Notes under the pieces: model-generated
The model's input: the letters and a program-made list of their open reading frames with translations, nothing else
What the model was told of the DNA's origin: nothing
Databases searched by the model: none
NCBI GenBank assembly: GCA_030152405.1
Contig: JASLJL010000402.1
Location: 1-9,030 of the forward strand
Direction: 5' to 3'
Source of the DNA: Gordonia sp. (in: high G+C Gram-positive bacteria)
GTDB taxonomy: Bacteria > Actinomycetota > Actinomycetes > Mycobacteriales > Mycobacteriaceae
Length of the DNA stretch: 9,030 nucleotides
In this document: positions 1-7,044 of the stretch, in pieces
Position numbering within the stretch: position 1 is the stretch's first letter
Layout: every line of letters begins with the position of its first letter
Position numbers and translations under genes: made by a program

Positions 1-409
1 CCAGGATCGAGATCGACATGACGGCGAGCAGCTGCACCTGCTGGACGTCGTTGGTGGTGCGGGTGATCAACGACGGCGCGCCGAACCTGCCGACTTCGCG
101 CGCCGAGAACTCGTTGACCCGGTGCAGGAGATCGTGCCGCATGTCGCGGCCCGCGCCGAGGGCGGCTTTCGCGCCGAAGTACATCGCGGCGACCGAACAC
201 ACGATCTGCACCAGCGACACGAGCAGCATCCAGCCGCCGGTTGACAGGATGTAGCCGGTGTCGCCGGTCGCGACACCGCGGTCGATGATGTCGGCGTTCA
301 GTGTCGGGAGATAGAGCATCGCCGCGGTCGCCACCAGTTGGAGGGCGATCACGGCGATGATCAGACTGCGATACTTCGTCAGGTACAAGCGAAGGAGTCG
401 GATCAGCAC
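1..409 (-). CDS. ABC exporter, N-terminal part of fused permease/ATPase (partial)
   Basis: This is the N-terminal 136 residues of a membrane ABC exporter half-transporter; the rest lies beyond the left edge. The protein starts MLIRLLRLYLTKYRS and has two hydrophobic segments, about residues 15-37 and 53-79. These are followed by the cytoplasmic helix RHDLLHRVNEFS and the conserved exporter signature RFGAPSLITRTTNDVQQVQ (about 108-126), typical of LmrA/MsbA-like transmembrane domains. From memory the sequence resembles the mycobacterial Rv1273c type, which usually works as a heterodimer with a second half-transporter. The ATPase domain is not in the window, and the substrate cannot be inferred. 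The GTG at 409 is chosen because it matches where such proteins begin and no ATG/GTG/TTG lies in frame just upstream; the only purine-rich stretch upstream, GAGAAA, is rather distant. It lies 44 bp after the encapsulin stop on the same strand with no visible terminator, so co-transcription is plausible. Confidence 0.85.
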   Translation of the reverse strand, partial: MLIRLLRLYLTKYRSLIIAVIALQLVATAAMLYLPTLNADIIDRGVATGDTGYILSTGGWMLLVSLVQIVCSVAAMYFGAKAALGAGRDMRHDLLHRVNEFSAREVGRFGAPSLITRTTNDVQQVQLLAVMSISIL

Positions 410-453
410 TCGATCGATCGTACGCAGTTTCTCGCTTCGCGCGAGCCGATATC

Positions 454-1245
454 TCAGCGCAACGAGACGGCGGCTTCGTCCGAGTACGTGAGGTATGTGA
501 ACGACTCCGTGAAGTACAGGTTCACGACGTCGGCGTCATGCGAGTCGTAGCCGATCGACACGTCCTGGCCGATGGTCAGCTCGAAGTCGCCGCCACGCGT
601 CGACACCAGGTAACCGCCGGTCACGGCGGGCGCCCAGACGATCTCACCGTCGGGAAGGATGCGGCGCAGGTGCTCCCGGATCGGGTAGCCGTGGTTCGAC
701 GTCTCGTTGACCTGCGCGTACAGGTCCGCGGACAGGGCGAGCGAGTACGGGCCGTCGACGGATGCGAGCCGGAGCTTGTTGACGGCCTGGCTGATCGCCT
801 CGGGAAGGTCGCGCACGTCCGCCGGAAGCGCCACGTGCGACGCGCCCGCCGAGATGCCGGAGATCTGCGCGGCGGCGTAGCCGGAGAAGATCGCCCGGTC
901 CTCCGCGAGCGCCAGATCACGCGCCGCGTTCACCACGGGATCCCAGTCGGAGTCGGCGGCGCCGCGCTCGACGTCGTCGATCGCCTCACGCGTCACGGTG
1001 AACGGGACCTTCAACTCGACCAGCGGCTGAGCGTTCCGAAGGTACGCGGAGATGCCGTCGGCCGGGGAGTCGATCTTGGTGCGGTGACCGATGGTCACCG
1101 AGTCGGTGTCCAGGCCCAGCGGCCCCTTCACGTCGACGAGTCGGCGACCCGCGACGTTCCGCTTGAACGAGCGCGAGGCCTCCTCTTCGATCTCGGCCCA
1201 GGCTGCGCTGGAGATCGGTGCGAGTTCGCGATGCAGGTTGGTCAT
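454..1245 (-). CDS. enc: Family 1 encapsulin nanocompartment shell protein
   Basis: The 263-residue protein is a family 1 encapsulin, an HK97-fold shell protein that self-assembles in the cytoplasm into a hollow icosahedral compartment around cargo enzymes. Diagnostic parts are the N-terminal segment MTNLHRELAPISSAAWAEIE with the cargo-docking helix, the ARRLVDVKGPLG-like stretch (here AGRRLVDVKGPLGLDT), the E-loop region about 45-75, the helical P-domain (EDRAIFSG about 114-121), and the C-terminal VNLYFTESFTYLTY strand. Length and sequence match Mycobacterium tuberculosis Cfp29 (Rv0798c, 265 residues). The ATG at 1245 is preferred over an in-frame extension to 1293: it begins the conserved N terminus and has AAAGGA seven bases upstream, while the extension has no similarity to the family. 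It follows the DyP gene by 44 bp, the normal cargo-then-shell order, and no separate promoter is visible between them. Family 1 shells with a DyP cargo are linked to oxidative-stress defence. Confidence 0.97.
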   Translation of the reverse strand: MTNLHRELAPISSAAWAEIEEEASRSFKRNVAGRRLVDVKGPLGLDTDSVTIGHRTKIDSPADGISAYLRNAQPLVELKVPFTVTREAIDDVERGAADSDWDPVVNAARDLALAEDRAIFSGYAAAQISGISAGASHVALPADVRDLPEAISQAVNKLRLASVDGPYSLALSADLYAQVNETSNHGYPIREHLRRILPDGEIVWAPAVTGGYLVSTRGGDFELTIGQDVSIGYDSHDADVVNLYFTESFTYLTYSDEAAVSLR

Positions 1246-1289
1246 CGTCGGATCCTTTCGTGCGGTGCGGTCGTCGGCGGTCGGGTGAT

Positions 1290-2297
1290 TCAACGGAGGG
1301 AGCCGATGCCCAACGACCCGTCGGAGGGTCGTGGTTCGGCGGGAGCGTCCTCGACCGGCGGGCCCGGGGCGGGCGGCGGGTCGGCGAGGAACTCGGAGGT
1401 CGGAGCGAAGAACTGCACGCCGGTCACGGCGGTCGTGAAGTCGAGGAGACGGTCGTGATTGCCTTCGGGGTCACCGATGAACATGTTCCGAAGCATCACC
1501 TCGGTCACCTCCGGCGTCCGGGAGTACGCGATGAACAGCGTCCCCTTCTCGCCGTCGCCCGCGATGTCGCCGTACGGCATGTTGTCGCGGACGATCTCCT
1601 GCGGCCGACCGTCGAGGTCGGGCAGGTTGGTGAGCGCGGTGTGGGCGTTCGAGGGCTTCGTGTCGTCGTCCATCTCGACGTTGTCGAGTTTCGACCGCCC
1701 GATCGCGTCCTCTTGATCGGGGACGGGCAGCGCGTTCCACGACGAGAAGTCGGTGACGTACCGCTGGATGGCGACGTAGCTGCCGCCGGCGAAATCGGGA
1801 TCGTCGTCCTCGTCGACGAAGACGGCGGCGACGGCATCCGGGCCGGTCGGGTTCTCGGTGCCGTCCACGAAGCCGATCAAATCGCGAAGATCGAAATAGC
1901 GGAAGCCGTGAGTCTCGTCGACCGTCGTCACCGCGTCGCCGAGTGTGGCCGTCCACAGTCTGCCGAGCTCGAACGCGAGATCGGGGCGGTCGGACTTGAC
2001 GTGCAGCAACAGGTCGCCCGGTGTCGACGGTGCGGTGTGCGTGGCGCCGGTGAGCTCCACGAACGGGTGCAGGTGCGCGGGGCGAGGCCCGGTGAAGAGC
2101 CTGTCCCACGCGTCGGAGCCGATGCCGATGATCGCCGACAACGTGGACTCCGGTGCGCGTGACGACACCGTCTTCACCAGCCCGGCCAGGCCCGTGATCG
2201 CGTCGCGCACCGCGGCCTCGCCGCCGTCGTCGACGGTCACGACCAGGAACAGTGCGGACGGCGTCTTACTCGTCAGGATGTGCTGTCCGGTACCCAC
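1290..2297 (-). CDS. dyp: Dye-decolorizing peroxidase (DyP, B-type), encapsulin cargo
   Basis: This 335-residue protein is a haem-dependent DyP-type peroxidase that uses H2O2 to oxidise aromatic and dye substrates. The family signature GFVDGTENP is at 142-150, with the distal Asp at 145. The probable haem-ligand His is H219 (in SNAHT), and the distal Arg is R237 in IVRDNMPYG. The length and the ferredoxin-like repeats match M. tuberculosis Rv0799c. A Pro-rich linker (about 306-325) leads to the C-terminal tail DGSLGIGSLR (326-335). This is essentially the canonical encapsulin targeting peptide, so the enzyme should be packaged in the shell encoded immediately downstream. The chosen start is GTG at 2297 because the family alignment begins there. 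It has no well-placed Shine-Dalgarno sequence but a TAGGCT -10 element six bases upstream, so translation may be leaderless. There is no signal peptide, consistent with a cytosolic cargo. Confidence 0.96.
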   Translation of the reverse strand: MGTGQHILTSKTPSALFLVVTVDDGGEAAVRDAITGLAGLVKTVSSRAPESTLSAIIGIGSDAWDRLFTGPRPAHLHPFVELTGATHTAPSTPGDLLLHVKSDRPDLAFELGRLWTATLGDAVTTVDETHGFRYFDLRDLIGFVDGTENPTGPDAVAAVFVDEDDDPDFAGGSYVAIQRYVTDFSSWNALPVPDQEDAIGRSKLDNVEMDDDTKPSNAHTALTNLPDLDGRPQEIVRDNMPYGDIAGDGEKGTLFIAYSRTPEVTEVMLRNMFIGDPEGNHDRLLDFTTAVTGVQFFAPTSEFLADPPPAPGPPVEDAPAEPRPSDGSLGIGSLR

Positions 2298-2303
2298 CCG
2301 AAC

Positions 2304-2309
2304 AGCCTA
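2304..2309 (-). promoter_or_regulatory. Predicted -10 element for leaderless dyp-enc transcript
   Basis: On the minus strand this reads TAGGCT, matching the actinobacterial TANNNT -10 pattern. Six bases (GTTCGG) separate it from the GTG start of dyp, which would place the transcription start on the start codon. I see no convincing -35 hexamer, which is common for such promoters. The element lies in the 29-bp gap after the DUF3068 gene stop. It would let DyP and encapsulin be transcribed independently of the upstream kinase/DUF3068 pair. This is inferred from spacing only. Confidence 0.45.
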
Positions 2310-2326
2310 TCGCCTCCGGGCGTCGC

Positions 2327-3910
2327 CTACTGGTCGCGATACTCGTTCGGATTCGGCATCGGTCGAGTCGGATCGGCGAACGGCGAGCGGAACGCTCCGG
2401 TGTCGGTGTCGTCGAGCGGGCTCGGCGCCACGTGGCCTTCGGGGTCGGTGTCTGGGCTCGACTGCCATTCCGACTCCTGCGGGACGGCGCGTTGCCACTC
2501 GTTCTGCGCGGGCAGCTCGGTCGTCTCGGGAGCGGGCGCGTACGGCGCGGCGAACGTCGGACGCTCGTGGTCGGGATCGCCATGCGACGCCGGATCGTAT
2601 GTGTACGCGCCTTCGGTGTACGCGAACGACGTGGTGGGAGCGTCGTCGCCGCTGGGCTCAGCTTGAGGATCTGCAGCAGCCGCTCCGATGGGAACCGTCG
2701 CTCCGTCGGCGGGTGCGGACGGGTCGGTCTGCGGATCGACGGGAACGCTGGGATCGGTCTCCGGGTCCTGAGGCTTCGCGGAGCGACCACGCCAGACGAG
2801 GAACGCCCAGAGCAGCAGCAGAAGGGCGCCGAGGACACCCAGGATGATCGGAACGTACGTGCCGCCCCACTTGAGCAGGTTCACGTAGTGCGTGGCGCGG
2901 TCGGTCTGCTGTGCGACGGTCTGGTCGGACCACTTGAACGTCGCCTTCAGAGCGTCCATGCGGAAGTCGCGGATGGCGCGCGGGGTCTCGGCGCTGTCGT
3001 CGGGCGACTTGAAGTACTGGTGCTGCTCCTCGAACCCGTCGACGATGGTGCCGGTGACCGGTTCGACATACACGTGGCGGGTGGCCGCACCGTAGCGGTG
3101 CAGCTCCACCATGTCCTTGCCCTTGACGCCCTTGCCGGTGATCCCCCACCAGCTCGCGGGCATGTTCAGGATGGTGCCCAGCGGAGCGTCGCCCTGCGGG
3201 TTAGGAAGGTCGGAGAGGTCTCGCTCGGGCACGTCGGCCTCGAAGTGGTACGTCGTGACGCCGTTGATGACCTTCTCGTCGACGAACTTGGCGGGCGAGT
3301 CCTGCCGGGTGTTGGTGTCGAAGTAGTAGTACTCGCGCTTCTGCACGTCGAAGCCGAACTTGTACTGGAAACCCTTGCGGTCGTCGAGCCGGACGGACGC
3401 GTCGTCCACATTGCCGCCCTCGGGGACCGATTCGAGCTGAAGCGAGCTGACGGCGCCGTTCGGCACGGAGGTCTTGCGGTCCACCGACACGCGGTCGACC
3501 GTCGCGGTGAGCAGAGCGTCGTCGCAGGGGCGGTCGCCGTCGGTCGCCATCGACAGGTCGCGTTCCTTGCCCGAGCCGTCGCGGACGCGGTCGATGCGGA
3601 CCGTCTGCGCCGACTGCAGGGTGGCCTGATCCGCGTTCGACGGATCGACGATCACCGACCGTCGCTGCTGAGTGAGGTGCGCGTCGAACTGCGCGGCCTT
3701 CTTCTTGCTCACCGAGCAGCGGTCGAAGATGACAGCCGGGTACCGGTCGCCGGTCTCACCCTGCGCCGGGACGGTGGTCGCGACGGACGTGATGTCGAGG
3801 TCGAGCGGCACCACCTTGAGCTTGGGCACCAGGTACAGGGGGATGACGACGGCGGCGGCGATGAACGCGACGCCGAAGAACGCCGTGAATGCCAGTAGGA
3901 CGCGCTTCAT
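2327..3910 (-). CDS. DUF3068/PorA-family membrane-anchored protein
   Basis: The 527-residue protein fits the DUF3068 family (Pfam PorA), found mainly in mycolic-acid actinobacteria; its precise role is not established. It has an N-terminal transmembrane segment or uncleaved signal (about 4-28) and a large extracytoplasmic domain (about 30-345). That domain has two cysteines, C65 and C129, that could form a disulfide, and aromatic-rich stretches such as REYYYFD and MPASWWGITG. A second transmembrane helix follows (about 351-373), then basic residues and a 150-residue Pro/Asp/Glu-rich tail predicted to be cytoplasmic. The tail begins with an imperfect tandem repeat, DPETDPSVPV then DPQTDPSAPA. 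The topology suggests a domain facing the cell wall held by helices at both ends. The ATG at 3910 overlaps the stop codon of the upstream kinase gene (ATGA), so the two are probably translationally coupled. Despite the Pfam name I would not call it a pore without direct evidence. Confidence 0.85.
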   Translation of the reverse strand: MKRVLLAFTAFFGVAFIAAAVVIPLYLVPKLKVVPLDLDITSVATTVPAQGETGDRYPAVIFDRCSVSKKKAAQFDAHLTQQRRSVIVDPSNADQATLQSAQTVRIDRVRDGSGKERDLSMATDGDRPCDDALLTATVDRVSVDRKTSVPNGAVSSLQLESVPEGGNVDDASVRLDDRKGFQYKFGFDVQKREYYYFDTNTRQDSPAKFVDEKVINGVTTYHFEADVPERDLSDLPNPQGDAPLGTILNMPASWWGITGKGVKGKDMVELHRYGAATRHVYVEPVTGTIVDGFEEQHQYFKSPDDSAETPRAIRDFRMDALKATFKWSDQTVAQQTDRATHYVNLLKWGGTYVPIILGVLGALLLLLWAFLVWRGRSAKPQDPETDPSVPVDPQTDPSAPADGATVPIGAAAADPQAEPSGDDAPTTSFAYTEGAYTYDPASHGDPDHERPTFAAPYAPAPETTELPAQNEWQRAVPQESEWQSSPDTDPEGHVAPSPLDDTDTGAFRSPFADPTRPMPNPNEYRDQ

Positions 3911-5271
3911 TTCAGACGGCTCCTTCGATCACGTTCGGCTTCCTTCATGATCCCGGCCATGTAGCCGTAGATCTCTCGGTCGCTGATCGCCTTCCATCGA
4001 GGCGCGAGCAGCTTCATGTACTTCTCAACGTAGAGCAGTTGCTTGCCGACGAGGACCAGCTCGCGCGGCAGCCGCGCGTCGTGGGCCTTCGCGACGGCCG
4101 CCAGCTGACGGCCCAGATCGGTGTAGCTCATCGAGCCGAGCTCGGTGGTGGACAGCGGCGAGGTGACCTTGCGCAGGTCTTCGCCGCCCTTCGCGGTCGA
4201 TCCCGGACTGTGCACTGCGCCCAGCAGGAAGATCGCTCGTCCTGCGGAGTCGTAGTCCTGTTTGACGATCAGATCGACGACGAGTTGCCGCAGAATGCGA
4301 CGGGTGCGCGCGTCGAAGCGTCCGACGATGCCGAAGTCGAGGAGCACGAGTCTGCCGTCGTCGTCGACGAGCACATTGCCTGCGTGCAGGTCTCCGTGGA
4401 AGAGACCGCCGTGGAACGCCGAGTCGAGCAGCGACAGCAGCAGGTTGCGGACGAGGGTCTCGCCGTCGTGCCCGGCGGCGCGGACCGCGGCCGCGTCGTC
4501 GATGCGCGTCGCGTAGATGCGTTCCATGGTCATCACGCGCTGCGTGGTGAATTCGTCGTACACGCGGGGGACGCGCACACGATCGCCGAACTGCCCGGGC
4601 TGCAGGCACTCGAACCATTCGGCCATGGTGGCAGCCTCGTTGCGGAAGTCGAGTTCGGCACCCAACCCGTCGGCGAAGTCCTCGACCACGTGCCGGGCCG
4701 ACAACATGCGTCCGTACTCGGAGATCTCGACGAGGCCCGCGAGGCGTTCGAGGATCGCGACGTCGGGCGCGAGCCGGTCGGCGATGCCCGGGCGCTGGAT
4801 CTTCACGACCACCTCGTCGCCGTTGTGCAGCGTGGCGGTGTGGACCTGGGCGATCGAGGCCGACGCGATGGGCGTCTCGTCGAAGCTCGCGAACACCTCG
4901 TTCGGAGTGGCGCCGAGATCGGCGACGAAGAGGGCTTCTATCTCCGCGTAGTCCGTGGGACGCACCTGGTCGAGGAGCGATTCGAATTCATTGGAGAGCG
5001 TTGCGCCGAACACGCCGGGGCTCGACGCGATCAACTGTCCGAGCTTCACGTAGGTGGGGCCGAGGTGCTCGAATGTGCGCCGGACCTCGTGTGCGACGTC
5101 GGCCGCGCCGGGTGTGCGTCCGCGCAGCAGACTCTGTACGGAGCCGACGGCGAGGCGTCCGACGCCTGCCGCGGTGTGGGCGGTAGTGGAGGCGAAACGG
5201 CCGAGTTCACTGACCGGCGACACGGAGGGCAGTGCGCCGTGGGTCGTCTTCGGGTCGGGTTCGACGGTCAT
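3907..5271 (-). CDS. ABC1/UbiB/AarF-family atypical kinase
   Basis: The 454-residue protein is an ABC1 (UbiB/ADCK) atypical kinase-like protein, a family tied to quinone or isoprenoid-lipid metabolism; members have ATPase activity and uncertain substrates. All family motifs are present: KxGQ (VKLGQ, K76-Q79), the Ala-rich nucleotide loop ASIAQVH (138-144), the ATP-binding Lys in VVVKIQRPG (K157), ExD (E206/D208 in ELDFRNEA), the catalytic HGDLHAGN (292-299) and DFG (312-314). It therefore looks intact. I see no obvious C-terminal transmembrane helix pair of the kind found in Proteobacterial UbiB. The ATG at 5271 or the adjacent GTG at 5274 is the start. The longer open frame reaching 5559 is rejected because it runs through the divergent nadB promoter and start and lacks family similarity. 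No Shine-Dalgarno sequence is evident, but a TAGACT -10 lies just upstream. In this genus quinones are menaquinones, so a ubiquinone-specific role should not be assumed. Confidence 0.93.
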   Translation of the reverse strand: MTVEPDPKTTHGALPSVSPVSELGRFASTTAHTAAGVGRLAVGSVQSLLRGRTPGAADVAHEVRRTFEHLGPTYVKLGQLIASSPGVFGATLSNEFESLLDQVRPTDYAEIEALFVADLGATPNEVFASFDETPIASASIAQVHTATLHNGDEVVVKIQRPGIADRLAPDVAILERLAGLVEISEYGRMLSARHVVEDFADGLGAELDFRNEAATMAEWFECLQPGQFGDRVRVPRVYDEFTTQRVMTMERIYATRIDDAAAVRAAGHDGETLVRNLLLSLLDSAFHGGLFHGDLHAGNVLVDDDGRLVLLDFGIVGRFDARTRRILRQLVVDLIVKQDYDSAGRAIFLLGAVHSPGSTAKGGEDLRKVTSPLSTTELGSMSYTDLGRQLAAVAKAHDARLPRELVLVGKQLLYVEKYMKLLAPRWKAISDREIYGYMAGIMKEAERDRRSRLK

Positions 5272-5282
5272 CACGCCTGTGG

Positions 5283-5288
5283 AGTCTA
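5283..5288 (-). promoter_or_regulatory. Predicted -10 element for the ABC1-kinase operon
   Basis: The minus strand reads TAGACT (TANNNT type). Eight bases lie between it and the GTG at 5274, and eleven between it and the ATG at 5271. With no ribosome binding site visible before either codon, a leaderless or near-leaderless transcript is likely. This promoter would drive the kinase and the overlapping DUF3068 gene. No clear -35 box is seen. Confidence 0.42.
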
Positions 5289-5319
5289 GTGTGTCTGCGC
5301 GGTCCGGTCCGATTCGTCG

Positions 5320-5348
5320 TTGCCCCGCGGGCGTGGGCGGACTACCGT
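5320..5348 (+). promoter_or_regulatory. Predicted nadB promoter (-35 TTGCCC, -10 TACCGT)
   Basis: In the divergent gap between the kinase and nadB, TTGCCC (5320-5325) and TACCGT (5343-5348) are separated by exactly 17 bases. That gives a transcription start near 5355 and an untranslated leader of about 45 bases before the strong AGGAGG site. Both hexamers are only partial matches to consensus. The sequence GTCGAT occurs twice downstream of the -35 (near 5347 and 5372) and might be a regulator site, but I cannot assign it to a known NAD-pathway repressor. Confidence 0.38.
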
Positions 5349-5387
5349 CGATCACGGTTTTCGATTCTGAGTCGATAACTCCGAGCC

Positions 5388-5393
5388 AGGAGG
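5388..5393 (+). promoter_or_regulatory. Strong ribosome binding site of nadB
   Basis: AGGAGG, a perfect Shine-Dalgarno core, lies five bases before ATG 5399. It fixes the nadB start against the much longer upstream open frame. It is the best ribosome binding site in the window and contrasts with the missing ones on the divergent kinase and dyp genes. Confidence 0.85.
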
Positions 5394-5398
5394 ATTCC

Positions 5399-6988
5399 AT
5401 GAACGGCGGCACCGAACGCAGGGCCGACCTCGTCGTCGTCGGCGCGGGCATCGCGGGTCTCACGGCCGCGTTGTGCGCCGCAGAACGGGGACTGCGCGTG
5501 CTGGTCCTCAACAAGGGCGCCCGTTGGAGTCCCGGTGCCGCGGAGCATCCCACGTCCACGTTCTACGCCCAGGGCGGGATCGCCGTGGTGGATCCGAGCA
5601 TCGCCGACGACTCGATCGACCTGCACGTCACGGACACGCTCAACGCCGGTGCCGGGCTCACCGACCCGACGTCGACGCGGCCCATCCTCTCCGACGGCTG
5701 GTCGGCAGTGGGGCAGCTCGTCGATCGGGGCGCGCGATTCGACACCGCCGCCGACGGCCGGTTCCTCCGCACACGAGAAGGCGGACACAACGTCCGTCGG
5801 ATCATCCACGCGGGCGGCGACGCAACCGGCGCCCGCGTCCAGCAAGCGCTCGGGGAAGCCGCGGGCGCCGCGGGTCTGACCGTCCTCGACGACACCTGGG
5901 CCTCCGACATCCTGGTCGGCGACGGAGAGGTGGCCGGGGTGGCGTACGTCAGCGACGGGGTGCCCGGCGTCGCCTGGGCGCCGACGGTGCTGCTCGCCAC
6001 CGGAGGGGTGGGACACGTCTACGCGGCCACCACCAACCCGGCGGGAGCCACCGGTGACGGCATCGCTCTGGCGCTGCGCGCAGGCGCCGCCGTGGCTGAT
6101 CTCGAGTTCGTCCAGTTCCATCCGACGATGCTCTTCGTGCCCGGGGCGCGGGGCCGGCGCACCCTGGTCAGCGAAGCGGTCCGAGGAGAAGGCGGGCGGC
6201 TGGTGGACGTGACCGGACGATCTGTCACCGACGGTGTGCATCCGCTCGGCGACCTCGCTCCCCGCGACGTGGTGGCGCGGGCTGTCGCCGCGGCGATGGA
6301 CCGGACCGGCGCCGACTTCGTGCACCTGGACATCTCCGATGTGGACCGTTTCGAGGAGCGCTTCCCCACGGTCACGGCGGGTGTCCGCGCTTCCGGACTG
6401 GACGTGACGGGCGGCCGCCTGCCCGTCGTGCCCGGCGCGCATTACCTGTGCGGTGGAGTGGCGACCGATGTCGCCGGCCGCACCAGTGTGGCCGGACTGC
6501 TCGCCGCAGGCGAGACGGCCCGCACCGGGCTGCACGGTGCCAATCGCCTGGCGTCGAACAGTCTGCTGGAGGGTCTCGTGATGGGCCGCCGGGCGGCAGC
6601 CGAAGCCGAGACCCGGCGCGATCGGACTATCCGCGAGGTCGACGTGCCGGAGCTGGGGACCGCCCGGATCTGCGACCGCACTCGCCTGCAGGACAAGATG
6701 TCCCATCGGGTGGCACTCGATCGCGACGCCGACGGGCTCGATGCGGTGGCCGCGGTGTTCGACGCGGCGCCACTCGCGCCGCGTTCGGATCTGCGGGCCG
6801 CCGAAGACGCGGCCCTGCTCCTGACCGCACGCGCGATCGTCGCGGCGGCGCGGCGACGCGAAGAGTCACGCGGCTGCCATCAGCGGGCCGATCATCCGGC
6901 GCAGTCGGAGAATCCGGTGTCGCGGCAATTCGTCTTGGCCGACGATGAGCTGGTCCCGACGGCTGAACGCGCCGTGCCAGCCTCCTAG
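5399..6988 (+). CDS. nadB: L-aspartate oxidase (NadB), de novo NAD biosynthesis
   Basis: The 529-residue flavoprotein oxidises L-aspartate to iminoaspartate, which NadA condenses with dihydroxyacetone phosphate to make quinolinate for NAD. The N-terminal FAD-binding motif is VVVGAGIAGLTAAL (GxGxxG at 15-20). STFYAQGGIA (53-62) follows. REGGH (126-130) carries the Glu characteristic of aspartate oxidases rather than succinate dehydrogenase or fumarate reductase. Substrate and catalytic residues are seen in LEFVQFHPT (H241), APRDVVARA (R289), VPGAHYLCGG (H348) and LHGANRLASNSLLEG (R383). The C-terminal helical domain spans about 420-490, and length is near the E. coli enzyme's 540. ATG 5399 is chosen because AGGAGG (5388-5393) lies five bases upstream and the FAD motif then falls at the normal position; an open frame extending upstream to 5054 is not coding. 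Unlike the usual nadA-nadB-nadC cluster, neither partner is adjacent: the next gene is unrelated, and upstream is a divergent kinase. Confidence 0.95.
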   Translation: MNGGTERRADLVVVGAGIAGLTAALCAAERGLRVLVLNKGARWSPGAAEHPTSTFYAQGGIAVVDPSIADDSIDLHVTDTLNAGAGLTDPTSTRPILSDGWSAVGQLVDRGARFDTAADGRFLRTREGGHNVRRIIHAGGDATGARVQQALGEAAGAAGLTVLDDTWASDILVGDGEVAGVAYVSDGVPGVAWAPTVLLATGGVGHVYAATTNPAGATGDGIALALRAGAAVADLEFVQFHPTMLFVPGARGRRTLVSEAVRGEGGRLVDVTGRSVTDGVHPLGDLAPRDVVARAVAAAMDRTGADFVHLDISDVDRFEERFPTVTAGVRASGLDVTGGRLPVVPGAHYLCGGVATDVAGRTSVAGLLAAGETARTGLHGANRLASNSLLEGLVMGRRAAAEAETRRDRTIREVDVPELGTARICDRTRLQDKMSHRVALDRDADGLDAVAAVFDAAPLAPRSDLRAAEDAALLLTARAIVAAARRREESRGCHQRADHPAQSENPVSRQFVLADDELVPTAERAVPAS

Positions 6989-7008
6989 ATACCGTCGGGC
7001 AACCTCCG

Positions 7009-7014
7009 TACACT
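7009..7014 (+). promoter_or_regulatory. Predicted -10 element upstream of the CHH-motif gene
   Basis: TACACT matches TANNNT and lies about 20 bases after the nadB stop. Transcription would begin near 7021, ten bases before the AAAGGGG ribosome binding site. No good -35 is visible, so readthrough from nadB is an alternative source of transcript. Confidence 0.38.
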
Positions 7015-7044
7015 GCTGAACATCAGCCGGAAAGGGGTGTGTTC

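Noticed and set aside
1246..1293. Sixteen-residue N-terminal extension of the encapsulin
   Set aside because: The ATG at 1245 has its own ribosome binding site and begins the conserved family N terminus. The extension would also abut the DyP stop with no support.
2252..3898. A 548-residue plus-strand open frame across the DUF3068 gene
   Set aside because: It is antisense to a gene with clear membrane topology, a coupled start and family similarity. Its translation is Arg/Val/Gly-rich without recognisable motifs, as expected from high-GC antisense frames.
3889..5289. A 466-residue plus-strand open frame opposite the ABC1 kinase
   Set aside because: The kinase on the other strand has every catalytic motif in order. 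The antisense frame has no ribosome binding site or domain and results from GC-rich codon bias.
5054..5398. Upstream extension of nadB
   Set aside because: It lies opposite the kinase coding region. The perfect AGGAGG before ATG 5399 and the position of the FAD motif fix the start.
5272..5559. N-terminal extension of the ABC1 kinase to 5559
   Set aside because: It would cross the divergent promoter region and overlap the nadB start, and the added 96 residues show no family features.
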